Shown piece by piece: positions 14,021 through 22,065 of a stretch of 24,775 nt of DNA. The DNA comes from CBCXVS01 sp965178525. GTDB lineage: Bacteria > Tectomicrobia > Entotheonellia > Entotheonellales > Entotheonellaceae. The translations under genes and the position numbers were made by a program. Position 1 is the stretch's first letter, and each line of letters opens with the position of its first letter. Location: assembly GCA_965178525.1 (NCBI GenBank), contig CBCXVS010000088.1:1-24775 (forward strand), written 5' to 3'. The notes beneath the pieces were generated by a model, which worked only from the letters and a program-made list of their open reading frames with translations, had not been told where the DNA came from and did no database searches.

Positions 14021-16555
14021 ATGAGCGCAACGTTTCTGCCAATTTTGCCCTTGTGGGTGATTAATCTTACCCTCGTGGTACTCGTCTATATCCGGGCTCC
14101 CTTCAAAGCGTCTCACCAGGCCTTTACGGCGTTTGTCCTCTCCGTGGTCCTCTGGTCGTTTTGCTTGAAGATGGTTGACGTCTATAGCGCGGGTTCGGGG
14201 GGTATCTTCTGGGGCCGTCTGATTTTTACCACGGCGAGCCTGGTCGGCATGAGCCTCGTGGTGTTTTGTCAGACGTTTCCCGATCTCGACCGCTTTGAGT
14301 GGGGTCGAGGTCTACGGTTGTTCCTCTTGTTGGGTGCCGTCATCATGTGTAGCACCTTCACACCGCTCATTATGATTGATGTGAACGTCACAGCGGCTGG
14401 ACACTTACAGCCACGTTACGGACCCTTGCACCCCCTGTTCGGTATCTTTATCTTAACCTCTGTGCTCTATGGGATTTGGTCTTTAGCAAAGAAATGGTGG
14501 GTCGCCCGCGGCCGCAAGAAATTACAGATGCAGTATCTCTGGCTAGGTTTAGGCTTTTTCCTGGTCGGGGCGACGACAACCAATCTGATTATTCCTGATC
14601 TGACCCACAATTCCTATTTAAGTGCGTACGGACCTTATTTCACGCTCTGCTTCATTGGCATGACGGCTCATGCCATTATTCGGCATCGCCTGATGGATAT
14701 CCGCCTCGTCGTCCGCCAGAGCGTGACGTATGGGTTATCGGTAGGCATTACAGTTGGCATTATGTGGAGCGTCCTGACTGCCATTGGTCGAGCCATCTCC
14801 CTGCAAGGCCACTACGTGTTATCGACCCTGGCTCTGTGCGTGGGGGTCGGGAGCATCGTCGTGTTTTATCCGTTACGTCAGACCCTCCAGCGTCTCTTGG
14901 ACAAATATTGCTACCGGACAGGGTATGATGACCGCCAGGCGACCCGCATGATGAGTCAAGAGCTGTTGGGGTTGATGCGCCTCGCCCCGCTCTATGATTA
15001 TCTCACCTCGTTTTTGCTCACGATGTTGAAGGTTGAGTCCACGGCCATCTATCTGTGCGGTGACCAGGGTGTTCTGGAGTGCTGTGTGTTCCAACACGCC
15101 CATGGCGACCAGGCGGTGCCGGAAACGACGGCCGCGCCAGAGGCGATCGAGATTATGGCGCGTGTTGGGGTGCCCCTGGTCTTTGATGAACTCGGCCTCT
15201 GGCCGAACCGCCGTGAAACCTTTCATCTCTCCGCGGTCTTTGTTGCCTTGCGCTGCGAGGTCATCGTCCCGTTGCTCGTTGAGACGAGAGTCGTCGCGAT
15301 CCTGAGCATCAGTGAAAAGTTGTCAGGGGATCCGTTTTTCCAGCATGATGTCGAGCTGTTAACGACCGTTGAGCATCAAGCGAGCGTGGCGCTCCGGCGT
15401 GCTCAGCTCTATGAAGAGGCGGCCTGGATGCAAGAGTATAACGCGAGCATCCTGCGCCAGATGAAAAGCGGCGTTGTCGCCATCAACACGGATGGCATGA
15501 TCACGATGATGAACGAGGCCGCAGCGGACTTGCTCATGATGACAACGGATGCGGCCGTCAATCACCCCGTTGCCGACGTGCTCGACACGGAATTGAGCGC
15601 GCCGTTGCTTTCCACCCTCACAGGGAATGTCATCTTCACCGATCATGAAACCAGCGTCCTGTTGGCCTCAGGCCGTGCCCTCCAGGTGATGTTGAGCACG
15701 TCGGTATTCCAGCGGCCGGAAGTCGGGCTTGCCGGCACCATTTTAGTGTTTCATGACCTCTCGCGGGTGAAAGAATTTGAGGCGGAGAAACGTCGTATCG
15801 AGCGCTTGGCTTCGGTTGGCGCATTTGCCGGCAAGATCGCTCATGAGATCAAAAATCCCCTGGTCGCGATCAAGACGCTGGCCGAATTACTCCCGGAGCA
15901 GTATGACGATGAGGAGTTTCGGACGACGTTTGCGCAAGTCGCGTTACAAGAAGTCAAGCGCATTGACGATCTGGTACAGCGGCTACGGAGTGTGCGCGCC
16001 GTCATGCCGGCACGGACGCAGCAGATGAGTATCATCGCGCCTCTTGACGAGACGCTTGTCTTGCTCTCCGGCGAGTTCCGGAAACAAAGCATCGAGGTGA
16101 GGCGCCAGTATCACGCACCTCTACCCTCCATCATGGGAGATCATGATCAACTCAAACAGGTGTTTTTGAATCTCTGTTTGAATAGCGTCGAAGCCATGGA
16201 ACAAGGCGGCTTACTGCAGATCACCATCGCCGCTGAACTCGGGCACGACCATGCTCCGTCCGCCTTGACGGTGCAGATTCGTGATACCGGTCCAGGTATT
16301 CCGGAGGAATATTTGCCGAAGATCTTTGAACCGTTCGTGACATCGAAAGCGGATGGCAGCGGTTTAGGCTTGGCTATCTGTAAGGGTATCATTGACTGGC
16401 ATCGTGGCACGATTGCCGCCGCCAATTGTCCGGATATGTCCGGCACCACATTCACGCTGAGGTTACCTGCTTGCCAGAGGGAAGATGCCTATGAAGTCCC
16501 TGCTCCTGATGACGGATGCACAACAGCCGCACGCACAATTTCAACCCCTGCATGA
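14021..16555 (+). CDS. Membrane sensor histidine kinase (7TM-GAF-PAS-HisKA-HATPase)
   Basis: 844 residues. The N-terminal about 285 residues form seven to eight hydrophobic helices, a HisKA_7TM-like sensor ending RHRLMDIRLVVRQSVTYGLS and one or two more helices. A GAF domain follows (about 320-465, ending EHQASVALRRAQLYEE), then a PAS domain (about 470-585, MKSGVVAINTDGMITMMNEAA). The kinase core is complete: His608 in KIAHEIKNPLVAIKTL, the N box with Asn721 in NLCLNSVEAMEQGG, the G1 box DTGPGIPEE, and the G2 box GSGLGLAICKGI. It should be catalytically competent. The layout recalls PrsK-type kinases of PEP-CTERM systems, but this is only resemblance. GGGGCGAAG precedes the ATG. Its last about 70 bases overlap the next kinase gene, so the genes are translationally linked. 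Confidence 0.93.
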   Translation: MSATFLPILPLWVINLTLVVLVYIRAPFKASHQAFTAFVLSVVLWSFCLKMVDVYSAGSGGIFWGRLIFTTASLVGMSLVVFCQTFPDLDRFEWGRGLRLFLLLGAVIMCSTFTPLIMIDVNVTAAGHLQPRYGPLHPLFGIFILTSVLYGIWSLAKKWWVARGRKKLQMQYLWLGLGFFLVGATTTNLIIPDLTHNSYLSAYGPYFTLCFIGMTAHAIIRHRLMDIRLVVRQSVTYGLSVGITVGIMWSVLTAIGRAISLQGHYVLSTLALCVGVGSIVVFYPLRQTLQRLLDKYCYRTGYDDRQATRMMSQELLGLMRLAPLYDYLTSFLLTMLKVESTAIYLCGDQGVLECCVFQHAHGDQAVPETTAAPEAIEIMARVGVPLVFDELGLWPNRRETFHLSAVFVALRCEVIVPLLVETRVVAILSISEKLSGDPFFQHDVELLTTVEHQASVALRRAQLYEEAAWMQEYNASILRQMKSGVVAINTDGMITMMNEAAADLLMMTTDAAVNHPVADVLDTELSAPLLSTLTGNVIFTDHETSVLLASGRALQVMLSTSVFQRPEVGLAGTILVFHDLSRVKEFEAEKRRIERLASVGAFAGKIAHEIKNPLVAIKTLAELLPEQYDDEEFRTTFAQVALQEVKRIDDLVQRLRSVRAVMPARTQQMSIIAPLDETLVLLSGEFRKQSIEVRRQYHAPLPSIMGDHDQLKQVFLNLCLNSVEAMEQGGLLQITIAAELGHDHAPSALTVQIRDTGPGIPEEYLPKIFEPFVTSKADGSGLGLAICKGIIDWHRGTIAAANCPDMSGTTFTLRLPACQREDAYEVPAPDDGCTTAARTISTPA

Positions 16556-18353
16556 TGATACCTACACCCCCTTGACCGCCACCTCGCTGGACGAAGCCCT
16601 CGATCTTCTCAGGCTCGCTAAAGTCGACCTGGTGGTCGTGGCGTTGCAGGAGCGAGCGGAACTCGCGACCCGCCTTTTCGAGCAAGCCAAAGTGCTGCAT
16701 CCGCACTGTGTGACGCTCTATATGGCGCCTGCTCTGCCGGAGACCGTGACGGGAGAGGGACGCGATTTGCCGCCGAGCGATTTTTTCCTGCGCCGCCCGT
16801 TCGCTCATGAGGACTTGCGTCAAGTGCTCGCTCAAGCACTGGAAAAGCAACGGTTGGTTGAAGAACTCGCCGCGCTGCGTGGGCATAGCCCCGGGCCGCA
16901 GCCGCCGATGCCAACGCCTCCGGGAGGCGAACTCTCCTTAGCACGCATTGGACAGATTCTGCGTGATTTTGCCAAAGCATTCAGTACGAATTTCGATTTA
17001 CAGGGCTCCTTGACTCTCTTTCTCGATGCCATCAACGCCTTCCTGCGGCCGAGCCGGTTGTCGATTCTCGTCCGCAACCCGGTCACGCGCGTCTTTGAAA
17101 TCCGTGCCCATCACGGTTTGGTGCCGCAAGTCGCCGAGCAGTTGCGGCTACGGGACGAGGATGGTTTGCCCCTGTGGTTGATGACCGAGGCGCGCATTCT
17201 TCAACGCGCGGAAGTCGAAAGCGCGTTACATGTGCCCGCCAACTTGGAAATCCACCGAGAAATGCAGGCTTTGCGGACCGTTGCGAGTATGCCTCTGATG
17301 GCGTCGGGCAAACTGGTTGGGATTCTCAATGTGGGCGAGCGCGTCACCGGTGTGCCGTATACGGATGACGAACTTGACCTCCTTTTTAGCCTGGCCAACC
17401 ATGTCGCCATTAGCATTCAAGACATTACCCTCTATCAGGAAGTGCAGTCTCAGAAGAGTTTTACCGAGAAAATCTTACGCTACATGAGTAGCGGGGTGAT
17501 TACGATTGATGCCCATGAGAATATCCGTATCTGTAACCATCGGGCGGCTGAGATTTTTGGGAAGACCTGGTCGGAAGTTCTCCATGCCGACCTCCGCAGT
17601 TTGCCATCTCCTTTAGGGGATATGTTGTATGAAACGCTGCGTGACGGATCATCCTATGACAAGCATGAAGTCGTGGTCACGGCGGACAAACGGCCTCTAG
17701 AAGTCAGTACGTACCAGGTTCTTGACGAGCAACTCCGGGTTGCGGGCAGCGTGATGGTTTTTCAGGATCTCACCTCGCAAAAACAGCTGTATGAGGAGCG
17801 CCGTCGAGCCAACCAACTCGACTTTTTGAATAAAGTTGCCGGACGCATGGCCCATGAGATTAAGAACCCTCTCGTGTCCATCCGGACATTTGTTGAATTG
17901 CTAGATGAGCACTATGCGGACGAGGATTATCGGGAGCAGTTTAGTACCATTGTGAGTCAGGATATTCATACCATTAATGTGATAACAGAAAAACTCGTCA
18001 GTTTTGCCAGTAATATTTCATACAATTTTGAGTATGGTTGTATCAATAATATTCTTCAGATACTCGAAATGACGTTGAAGTTTGATAAAAGATCATCTCT
18101 CATACATTATATAGATGATCCTATGTACAATAGTGAAAATACAGGAACATCACAAATTGAATTGATATGCGATGATAATTTGCCCTATGTAAAATTCGAT
18201 GTGGAACAACTTCATAAAGCTATAATGTATATTGTCATTTTTCTAATACAAATTTCTGATAGTAATAAAAAAATTTTGTATCATCGCAAAAAAAATAAAT
18301 CCAAAAATTCTATTTGCGAAGATGTATGGATATACATTACTCTAACTGGGTAA
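16491..18353 (+). CDS. Pseudoreceiver-GAF-PAS-HisKA protein with degenerate ATPase half
   Basis: 620 residues from the ATG at 16491; an ATG at 16485 is too close to the ribosome site AGAGGGAAG. Residues 1-120 look like a receiver domain without its chemistry: the phospho-Asp strand reads KVDLVVVAL and the conserved Lys-Pro is RRP. A GAF domain (about 155-315), a PAS domain (about 325-430, YMSSGVITIDAHENIRIC) and a good HisKA H box follow (His455 in RMAHEIKNPLVSIRTF). From about residue 483 (base 17941) codon use turns sharply AT-rich and the ATPase domain is barely recognisable: the N box reads LHKAIMYIVIFLIQIS without Asn, and the G1 box region ends ITLTG at the TAA of 18351. It may be a non-ATP-binding partner or phosphatase-like regulator for its neighbours, or a decaying gene. 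Confidence 0.8.
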   Translation: MKSLLLMTDAQQPHAQFQPLHDDTYTPLTATSLDEALDLLRLAKVDLVVVALQERAELATRLFEQAKVLHPHCVTLYMAPALPETVTGEGRDLPPSDFFLRRPFAHEDLRQVLAQALEKQRLVEELAALRGHSPGPQPPMPTPPGGELSLARIGQILRDFAKAFSTNFDLQGSLTLFLDAINAFLRPSRLSILVRNPVTRVFEIRAHHGLVPQVAEQLRLRDEDGLPLWLMTEARILQRAEVESALHVPANLEIHREMQALRTVASMPLMASGKLVGILNVGERVTGVPYTDDELDLLFSLANHVAISIQDITLYQEVQSQKSFTEKILRYMSSGVITIDAHENIRICNHRAAEIFGKTWSEVLHADLRSLPSPLGDMLYETLRDGSSYDKHEVVVTADKRPLEVSTYQVLDEQLRVAGSVMVFQDLTSQKQLYEERRRANQLDFLNKVAGRMAHEIKNPLVSIRTFVELLDEHYADEDYREQFSTIVSQDIHTINVITEKLVSFASNISYNFEYGCINNILQILEMTLKFDKRSSLIHYIDDPMYNSENTGTSQIELICDDNLPYVKFDVEQLHKAIMYIVIFLIQISDSNKKILYHRKKNKSKNSICEDVWIYITLTG

Positions 18354-18563
18354 GATATAAAGATTGATCCTAATGAATTGCAGCATTTATTTGATCCGTT
18401 TGGTATTGATCAAAATACCTTGATAGATGTCGGACCCTGTGTGAGTCAGAAGATTATTGAAGAGCATGGTGGGAGTCTCGAAGTTTCTTACGAAAAGACG
18501 GGTGATCTTACCTTTATCATTGCCCTACCCTCGGGACACGAACCACGAGCTAGTGTAGAGTGA
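18354..18563 (+). pseudogene. In-frame remainder of the degenerate ATPase domain after a TAA
   Basis: Directly after the TAA, in the same frame, the sequence continues as recognisable end-of-HATPase sequence: DIKIDPNELQHLFDPFGIDQ, VGPCVSQKIIEEHGGSLEV and LTFIIALPSG. This corresponds to F-box to G3 of a histidine kinase, although the Gly-rich G2 motif is replaced by VGPCVSQ. An internal ATG exists at 18378, but no ribosome site supports separate translation. Seen: one stop splits the domain without a frame change. Inferred: nonsense mutation, read-through or sequence error. Confidence 0.75.
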
Positions 18564-18566
18564 GTC

Positions 18567-19349
18567 ATGGGAAACAACCGGCGGATTCTGGTGTTAGATG
18601 ATGAGCTTGGGCCGCGTGAGGCCCTACGTATGATGCTGAAATCCCGTTATGAGGTCATGACTGCCAGTACCGGTTCTGAAGCCCTTGAACTGGTGCACAC
18701 GATGCCGCCAGACCTTGCCTTTTTGGACATTCAAATGCGGGAGATGAATGGCATTGAGGTGTTGAAGGCGATCAAGGGCATCGATGCCAGCATTGAGGTG
18801 ATCATGATGACGGCTTACGCCTCGCTGGAAACGGCTCGGGAAGCCATGTCGTATGGGGTGTCCGAGTATCTCATCAAGCCCTTTAGCAAGGCGGAAGTCG
18901 AGCAAGCGGTCGCCAAAGCCCTGGCGCGGCGAGACGAGAGCACGGAATCACGCTATGAAGTCCGGGCGCTGTTGGAGCAGATGCACGCCCTCGCTGAAGT
19001 CTCCACGCAGGGAGCGAGCTATCAGGATTTTATCCAGAATGCGCGGAGTCTCCTCGAACAGAGCCGACGGGAGTTGAACGCGGCGGCCGCCACCTTTCAC
19101 GTCCTCGATGAGGTCCAGCATCATCTCGTCTGTGAGGTCATCGTGGGGGGGGGGCGGACCGCCATCGCCAATTTTTTATGGGCGAGGCTTGGTGCGCCGC
19201 GTTGCAGCATCTGTTGTTGGGGCGCCAACCCGTCCTTCTCGCTTCCGAGACCTCGGATTTTCATCATCAACGCCTGGCCCAGGTCCTACAGCCTCTGGGA
19301 TATGAGGCGGGTGTGCTGGTCCCTATTCTCGCGGGCAACGAGGTCTTAG
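18567..19349 (+). pseudogene. Receiver-GAF-histidine kinase, N-terminal part (receiver intact, then frameshifted)
   Basis: The start ATG at 18567 lies three bases after the previous stop. The receiver domain (1-120) is complete: acidic pocket Asp11-Asp12, phospho-acceptor Asp54 in LAFLDIQM, Thr82 in MMTAY, and Lys104 in YLIKPFSKAE. A linker helix and a GAF-like domain begin at about 130 (ALLEQMHALAEVSTQGASYQ). Meaningful sequence stops at the ten-G run (19145-19154). Beyond it the frame carries on to 19349 as Arg/Ser/Trp-rich nonsense, while the GAF sequence continues in another frame. With the next two segments this makes one protein of about 499 residues. There is no DNA-binding domain; output is through the C-terminal kinase. 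It would be the natural phosphate acceptor for the upstream kinases. Confidence 0.85.
19145..19154 (+). repeat. Ten-G homopolymer at a frameshift point
   Basis: Ten consecutive G bases lie inside the GAF-coding region of the receiver-kinase gene. Eight or eleven Gs would restore the frame across it (VGG(G)ADRHRQFF). Such runs slip during replication and are also error-prone in sequencing. Confidence 0.9.
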
Positions 19350-19405
19350 GGGGCTTGGCCTTGTTCTATGAAGCGATGCCCGATCGGAAAAATTACGCGC
19401 ACTAG
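19157..19405 (+). pseudogene. Receiver-GAF-histidine kinase, middle GAF segment
   Basis: This frame carries the rest of the GAF-like domain: DRHRQFFMGEAWCAALQHLL, LLASETSDFHHQRLAQVLQP, then the final strands GVLVPILAGNEVLGGLALFY. It ends at TAG (19403-19405). The true continuation is one frame over: a single extra base in the CGG at about 19385-19387 would give PDREKLRALGEMAAGVAHNF, a typical linker into the kinase H box. It has an ATG at 19178 but no ribosome site, so it is a fragment rather than a gene of its own. Confidence 0.75.
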
Positions 19406-19410
19406 GCGAG

Positions 19411-20064
19411 ATGGCCGCTGGCGTTGCGCATAACTTCAAAAATATCCTTGGGACGATCCTCGGCTATACACAACTCTTCCAAGACGAGCCGGAAGATGAA
19501 GCAGAAGTGCATGAAAGCTTGACCATGATCGAGAAGGCAGCGAGAGATGCGACCCAGATGGTACAGCGTATTGAGACGTTTGGACGAGGGACGTCCACGG
19601 CGGATTTCGTCTCGACGGATCTGCCACAACTGGTGCAGGAGATGGTGGATGTGACACGGCCGATCTGGAAAGATCAGGCGCAACAGCGAGGCAAGCTCAT
19701 CGAGGTGACCCTACAACTCGAGGCTGTACCTCTGGTGTACAGCCGGGCCGCCGAGATTCGTGAGGTGGTGACGAACCTCATGATCAATGCCGTCGATGCC
19801 ATGCCTCAGGGCGGAAGGATCACGCTGTCCACGTACCAGAGCGAGCACTACGCTTGCATTGCCGTCTCCGATACCGGTACGGGCATGCCAAAAGAGGTGC
19901 AACGCCGGATTTTTGATCGCTTTTTCAGTACGAAAGGGAATAAAGGGACAGGACTCGGATTAAGCGTATCGCATACCTTGCTGAAGGGCCATGGAGGCGA
20001 TATCGAGGTCGAGAGTACCCCGGGCAACGGGACGACATTTGTCGTGACCTTGCCGATTGCCTAA
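19411..20064 (+). pseudogene. Receiver-GAF-histidine kinase, C-terminal HisKA-HATPase part
   Basis: The intact catalytic half of the protein that begins at 18567. The H box is a variant, GEMAAGVAHNFKNILGTILG, with His in the HNFKN form typical of hybrid-type kinases. The ATPase domain has every motif: N box VTNLMINAVDAMPQGG, G1 DTGTGMPKEV, F box IFDRFFSTKG, and G2 GTGLGLSVSHTLLKGHGG. The internal ATG at 19411 has no good ribosome site. The coding frame extends back to about 19384, so this is a frameshift-separated piece unless it is expressed by chance. Its 3' end converges on the CPBP protease gene nine bases away. Confidence 0.85.
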
Positions 20065-20073
20065 AGCCGCAAC

Positions 20074-20820
20074 TTACCACCAGCGCCACTCGCCTGTGAG
20101 CAGCACCTGCAAGCCGAGGAGCAGGTTGGTCACGGCGTGGGCCAGGATACACGGCCACAATCGGCCGGTTGTGTAGAGTAGACAGTTATAAATCAGGCCT
20201 GCCATCATTCCCGCAAGCCAGAGGTGATGCTCAAGTCCAAACAGCACCATCGTAACGAGGCACGATAGCGGCGTAAACATGCCAAGACGGATGGAGATGA
20301 ATTGAGGCGATACGAGGTATCGGATGAGCCAGGAGCGCCAGAAAAGCTCTTCCATGATGGGCACCACAACCACGGCCCCGAAGAGTCGTATCGCGGCCAA
20401 AAACATGCCGAGGCCGACCCCGGCTTGAAATGGATTGTAGCCGGTCGTTGACCCTTGCATCGCCCATGGCCACTCCATCCGTACCCAAGCCACATAGACG
20501 AGGCCTCCCATACCGATAGCCAGACCGATCTCCCCGCCATGTGCAAAGGCGCGACCTGTTGACTCTCGATAAGCCGGCCAGGCGTAGCACAACGCCGCCA
20601 GCACAGCCGCGATGCGTACCGGATAGAGCCACAGCGCCAGCACGTCACACACAGGCGCCAGGGCTGGACTCAGCGTCCCGAGCCCTTGCAGCAGCGAGTT
20701 CAGCATCAGAAAGGCCATAAACAGCGCGAAGGGCAGAATCCGCGGTAGAGCTGCGTCTGTCCCCCATGCATACCCCTTCAGGGATCGCTTCTTACGGACA
20801 TCGACCGAACGTTCGAGCAT
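20074..20820 (-). CDS. CPBP-family intramembrane metalloprotease (CAAX protease-related, PEP-CTERM-associated type)
   Basis: 248 residues from the ATG at 20820 (GAGG about eight bases upstream); an upstream TTG at 20877 is less likely. Multiple membrane helices surround the three CPBP motifs: Glu157-Glu158 and Arg162 in PIMEELFWRSWLIRYL, His198 in FGLEHHLW, and His228/Asn232 in ILAHAVTNLLLG. These are the metal-binding residues of the Rce1/CAAX protease-like family. The opening PRILPFALFMAF and YPVRIAAVLAALCYAW resembles the CAAX-related subfamily found alongside exosortase/PEP-CTERM sorting systems; that link is by resemblance and no exosortase is in the window. It lies downstream of the threonine ammonia-lyase on the same strand, 72 bases away, and converges with the kinase cluster. 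Confidence 0.85.
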   Translation of the reverse strand: MLERSVDVRKKRSLKGYAWGTDAALPRILPFALFMAFLMLNSLLQGLGTLSPALAPVCDVLALWLYPVRIAAVLAALCYAWPAYRESTGRAFAHGGEIGLAIGMGGLVYVAWVRMEWPWAMQGSTTGYNPFQAGVGLGMFLAAIRLFGAVVVVPIMEELFWRSWLIRYLVSPQFISIRLGMFTPLSCLVTMVLFGLEHHLWLAGMMAGLIYNCLLYTTGRLWPCILAHAVTNLLLGLQVLLTGEWRWW

Positions 20821-20876
20821 CGTACACGCCTCGCCGAGATGGAGGTTCTCCGTGCGGTGGCACGCCCTCTTCTTCA

Positions 20877-20890
20877 ATTCCGCATTCCGC
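20877..20890 (-). repeat. Two inverted copies of the GCGGAAT heptamer
   Basis: ATTCCGC twice in tandem is the reverse complement of the (GAATGCG)n unit at 9792-9831. It sits in the gap between the threonine ammonia-lyase and CPBP protease genes, again intergenic. Confidence 0.75.
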
Positions 20891-20892
20891 AG

Positions 20893-22065
20893 TTACGATG
20901 CTGTAGCTGAGGCATTGACAAAAAGATGGTAGGCGGGATTCTGGCTTTCGTCACAGACGTAGCCGATTTCCGTCAAAAATGTTTTAAATGCCGCGTGATC
21001 TTCCGGTGGGACTTGCATGCCGACTAGGACGCGGCCCGGATCCGCACTGTGGTTGCGATAGTGGCACAGGCTAATGTTCCACTTGTGACTTATGCTCTGC
21101 AGGAAATCCGCCAACGCCCCGGGGCGTTCCGGGAACTCGAAGCGATAGAGGCGTTCCTGTTGCGCCTGTGGGGCATGTCCCCCGACCATATGCCGGACAT
21201 GCAACTTGGCCATTTCGTTGTCGCTGAGATCGAGCGTGCGCAAACCCTGTTGTTCGAGGGTCTCGATCACCCTGGTGATTTCCTCACGATTGTGCACTTC
21301 CACGCCGACGAAGACGTGGGCTTCCTCCGGATCCGCATAGCGATAGTTGAATTCGGTGATACGGTGGGTGTCGAGGAGCGAGCAAAAGGCTTTGAAGCTC
21401 CCAGGCCGTTCCGGGATGGTGACAGCCAAAATCGCCTCACGTTCTTCGCCAAGTTCGGCGCGTTCCGCGACATAATGCAAGCGGCCAAAATTCATGTTTG
21501 CCCCGGACGCAATCGCTAACAGGACTTCGCCCTTGAGGTGATGACGCGCCACATAGGATTTGGCCCCCGCGATACTGAGCGCCCCGGCCGGTTCGAGGAT
21601 CGACCGCGTATCCTCAAAGACGTCTTTGATCGCCGCACAGATCGCGTCGTTATCGACCAAGATGATATCATCCACAAGTTCCTGACAGAGTCGAAACGTT
21701 TCTTTGCCAACCTCTTTGACGGCGACGCCATCGGCAAACAATCCAACCTGTTGCAGTTGCACGCGCTTGCCTTGCTGTAACGAGTGGGACATGGCTGCCG
21801 CATCCACTGGCTCGACCCCGAAAATTTTGATCTTCGGCCGGAGCCGCTTGATGTACGCGGCAATGCCCGCAATCAAGCCCCCGCCGCCGACAGGGACAAA
21901 AATGGCAGACATGGGTTTGCTATACTGGCGCAGAATTTCCATGCCGATGGTGCCTTGCCCGGCGATGACCTCAGGATCATCGTAGGGATGGACGAAGATC
22001 CGTTGTTCTTGCGCGGCTAACTGGCCGGCCTGATCCTGTGCTTCAGCGTACGAATCGCCGTGCAA
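20893..22065 (-). pseudogene. ilvA: Threonine ammonia-lyase, C-terminal part of catalytic domain plus two ACT-like domains
   Basis: This holds most of the biosynthetic threonine deaminase, which makes 2-oxobutanoate from threonine for isoleucine synthesis. Visible are FVHPYDDPEVIAGQGTIGME, the glycine-rich phosphate-binding loop FVPVGGGGLIAGIAAYIK, VEPVDAAAM, and the end of the catalytic domain SGANMNFGRLHYVAERAE. Two regulatory ACT-like modules follow: AVTIPERPGSFKAFCSLL and RFEFPERPGALADFLQSI, the site of isoleucine/valine control in the long E. coli-type enzyme. The frame opens at a TTG (MHGDSYAEAQ) that is not a real start: the preceding residues lie in the other frame. One extra base, probably a C in the GGCCGCCCGCG run at about 22076-22086, separates the parts. 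The combined length would be about 508 residues, matching the usual 514. Confidence 0.9.

Noticed and set aside
18351..18353. Stop-codon reassignment (TAA read as an amino acid)
   Set aside because: All other genes here end at ordinary stops, including TAA (for example the RND adaptor at 4767-4769), so a code change is not supported. Nonsense mutation, read-through or sequence error is simpler.
17941..18450. A diversity-generating retroelement variable region in the AT-rich kinase segment
   Set aside because: No reverse transcriptase, no template repeat in the window, and the bias is towards A and T generally rather than substitution at template adenines.
21049..21519. Plus-strand 156-codon frame inside ilvA
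   Set aside because: It overlaps the well-conserved ACT-domain region of the minus-strand threonine ammonia-lyase and shows no motif of its own.
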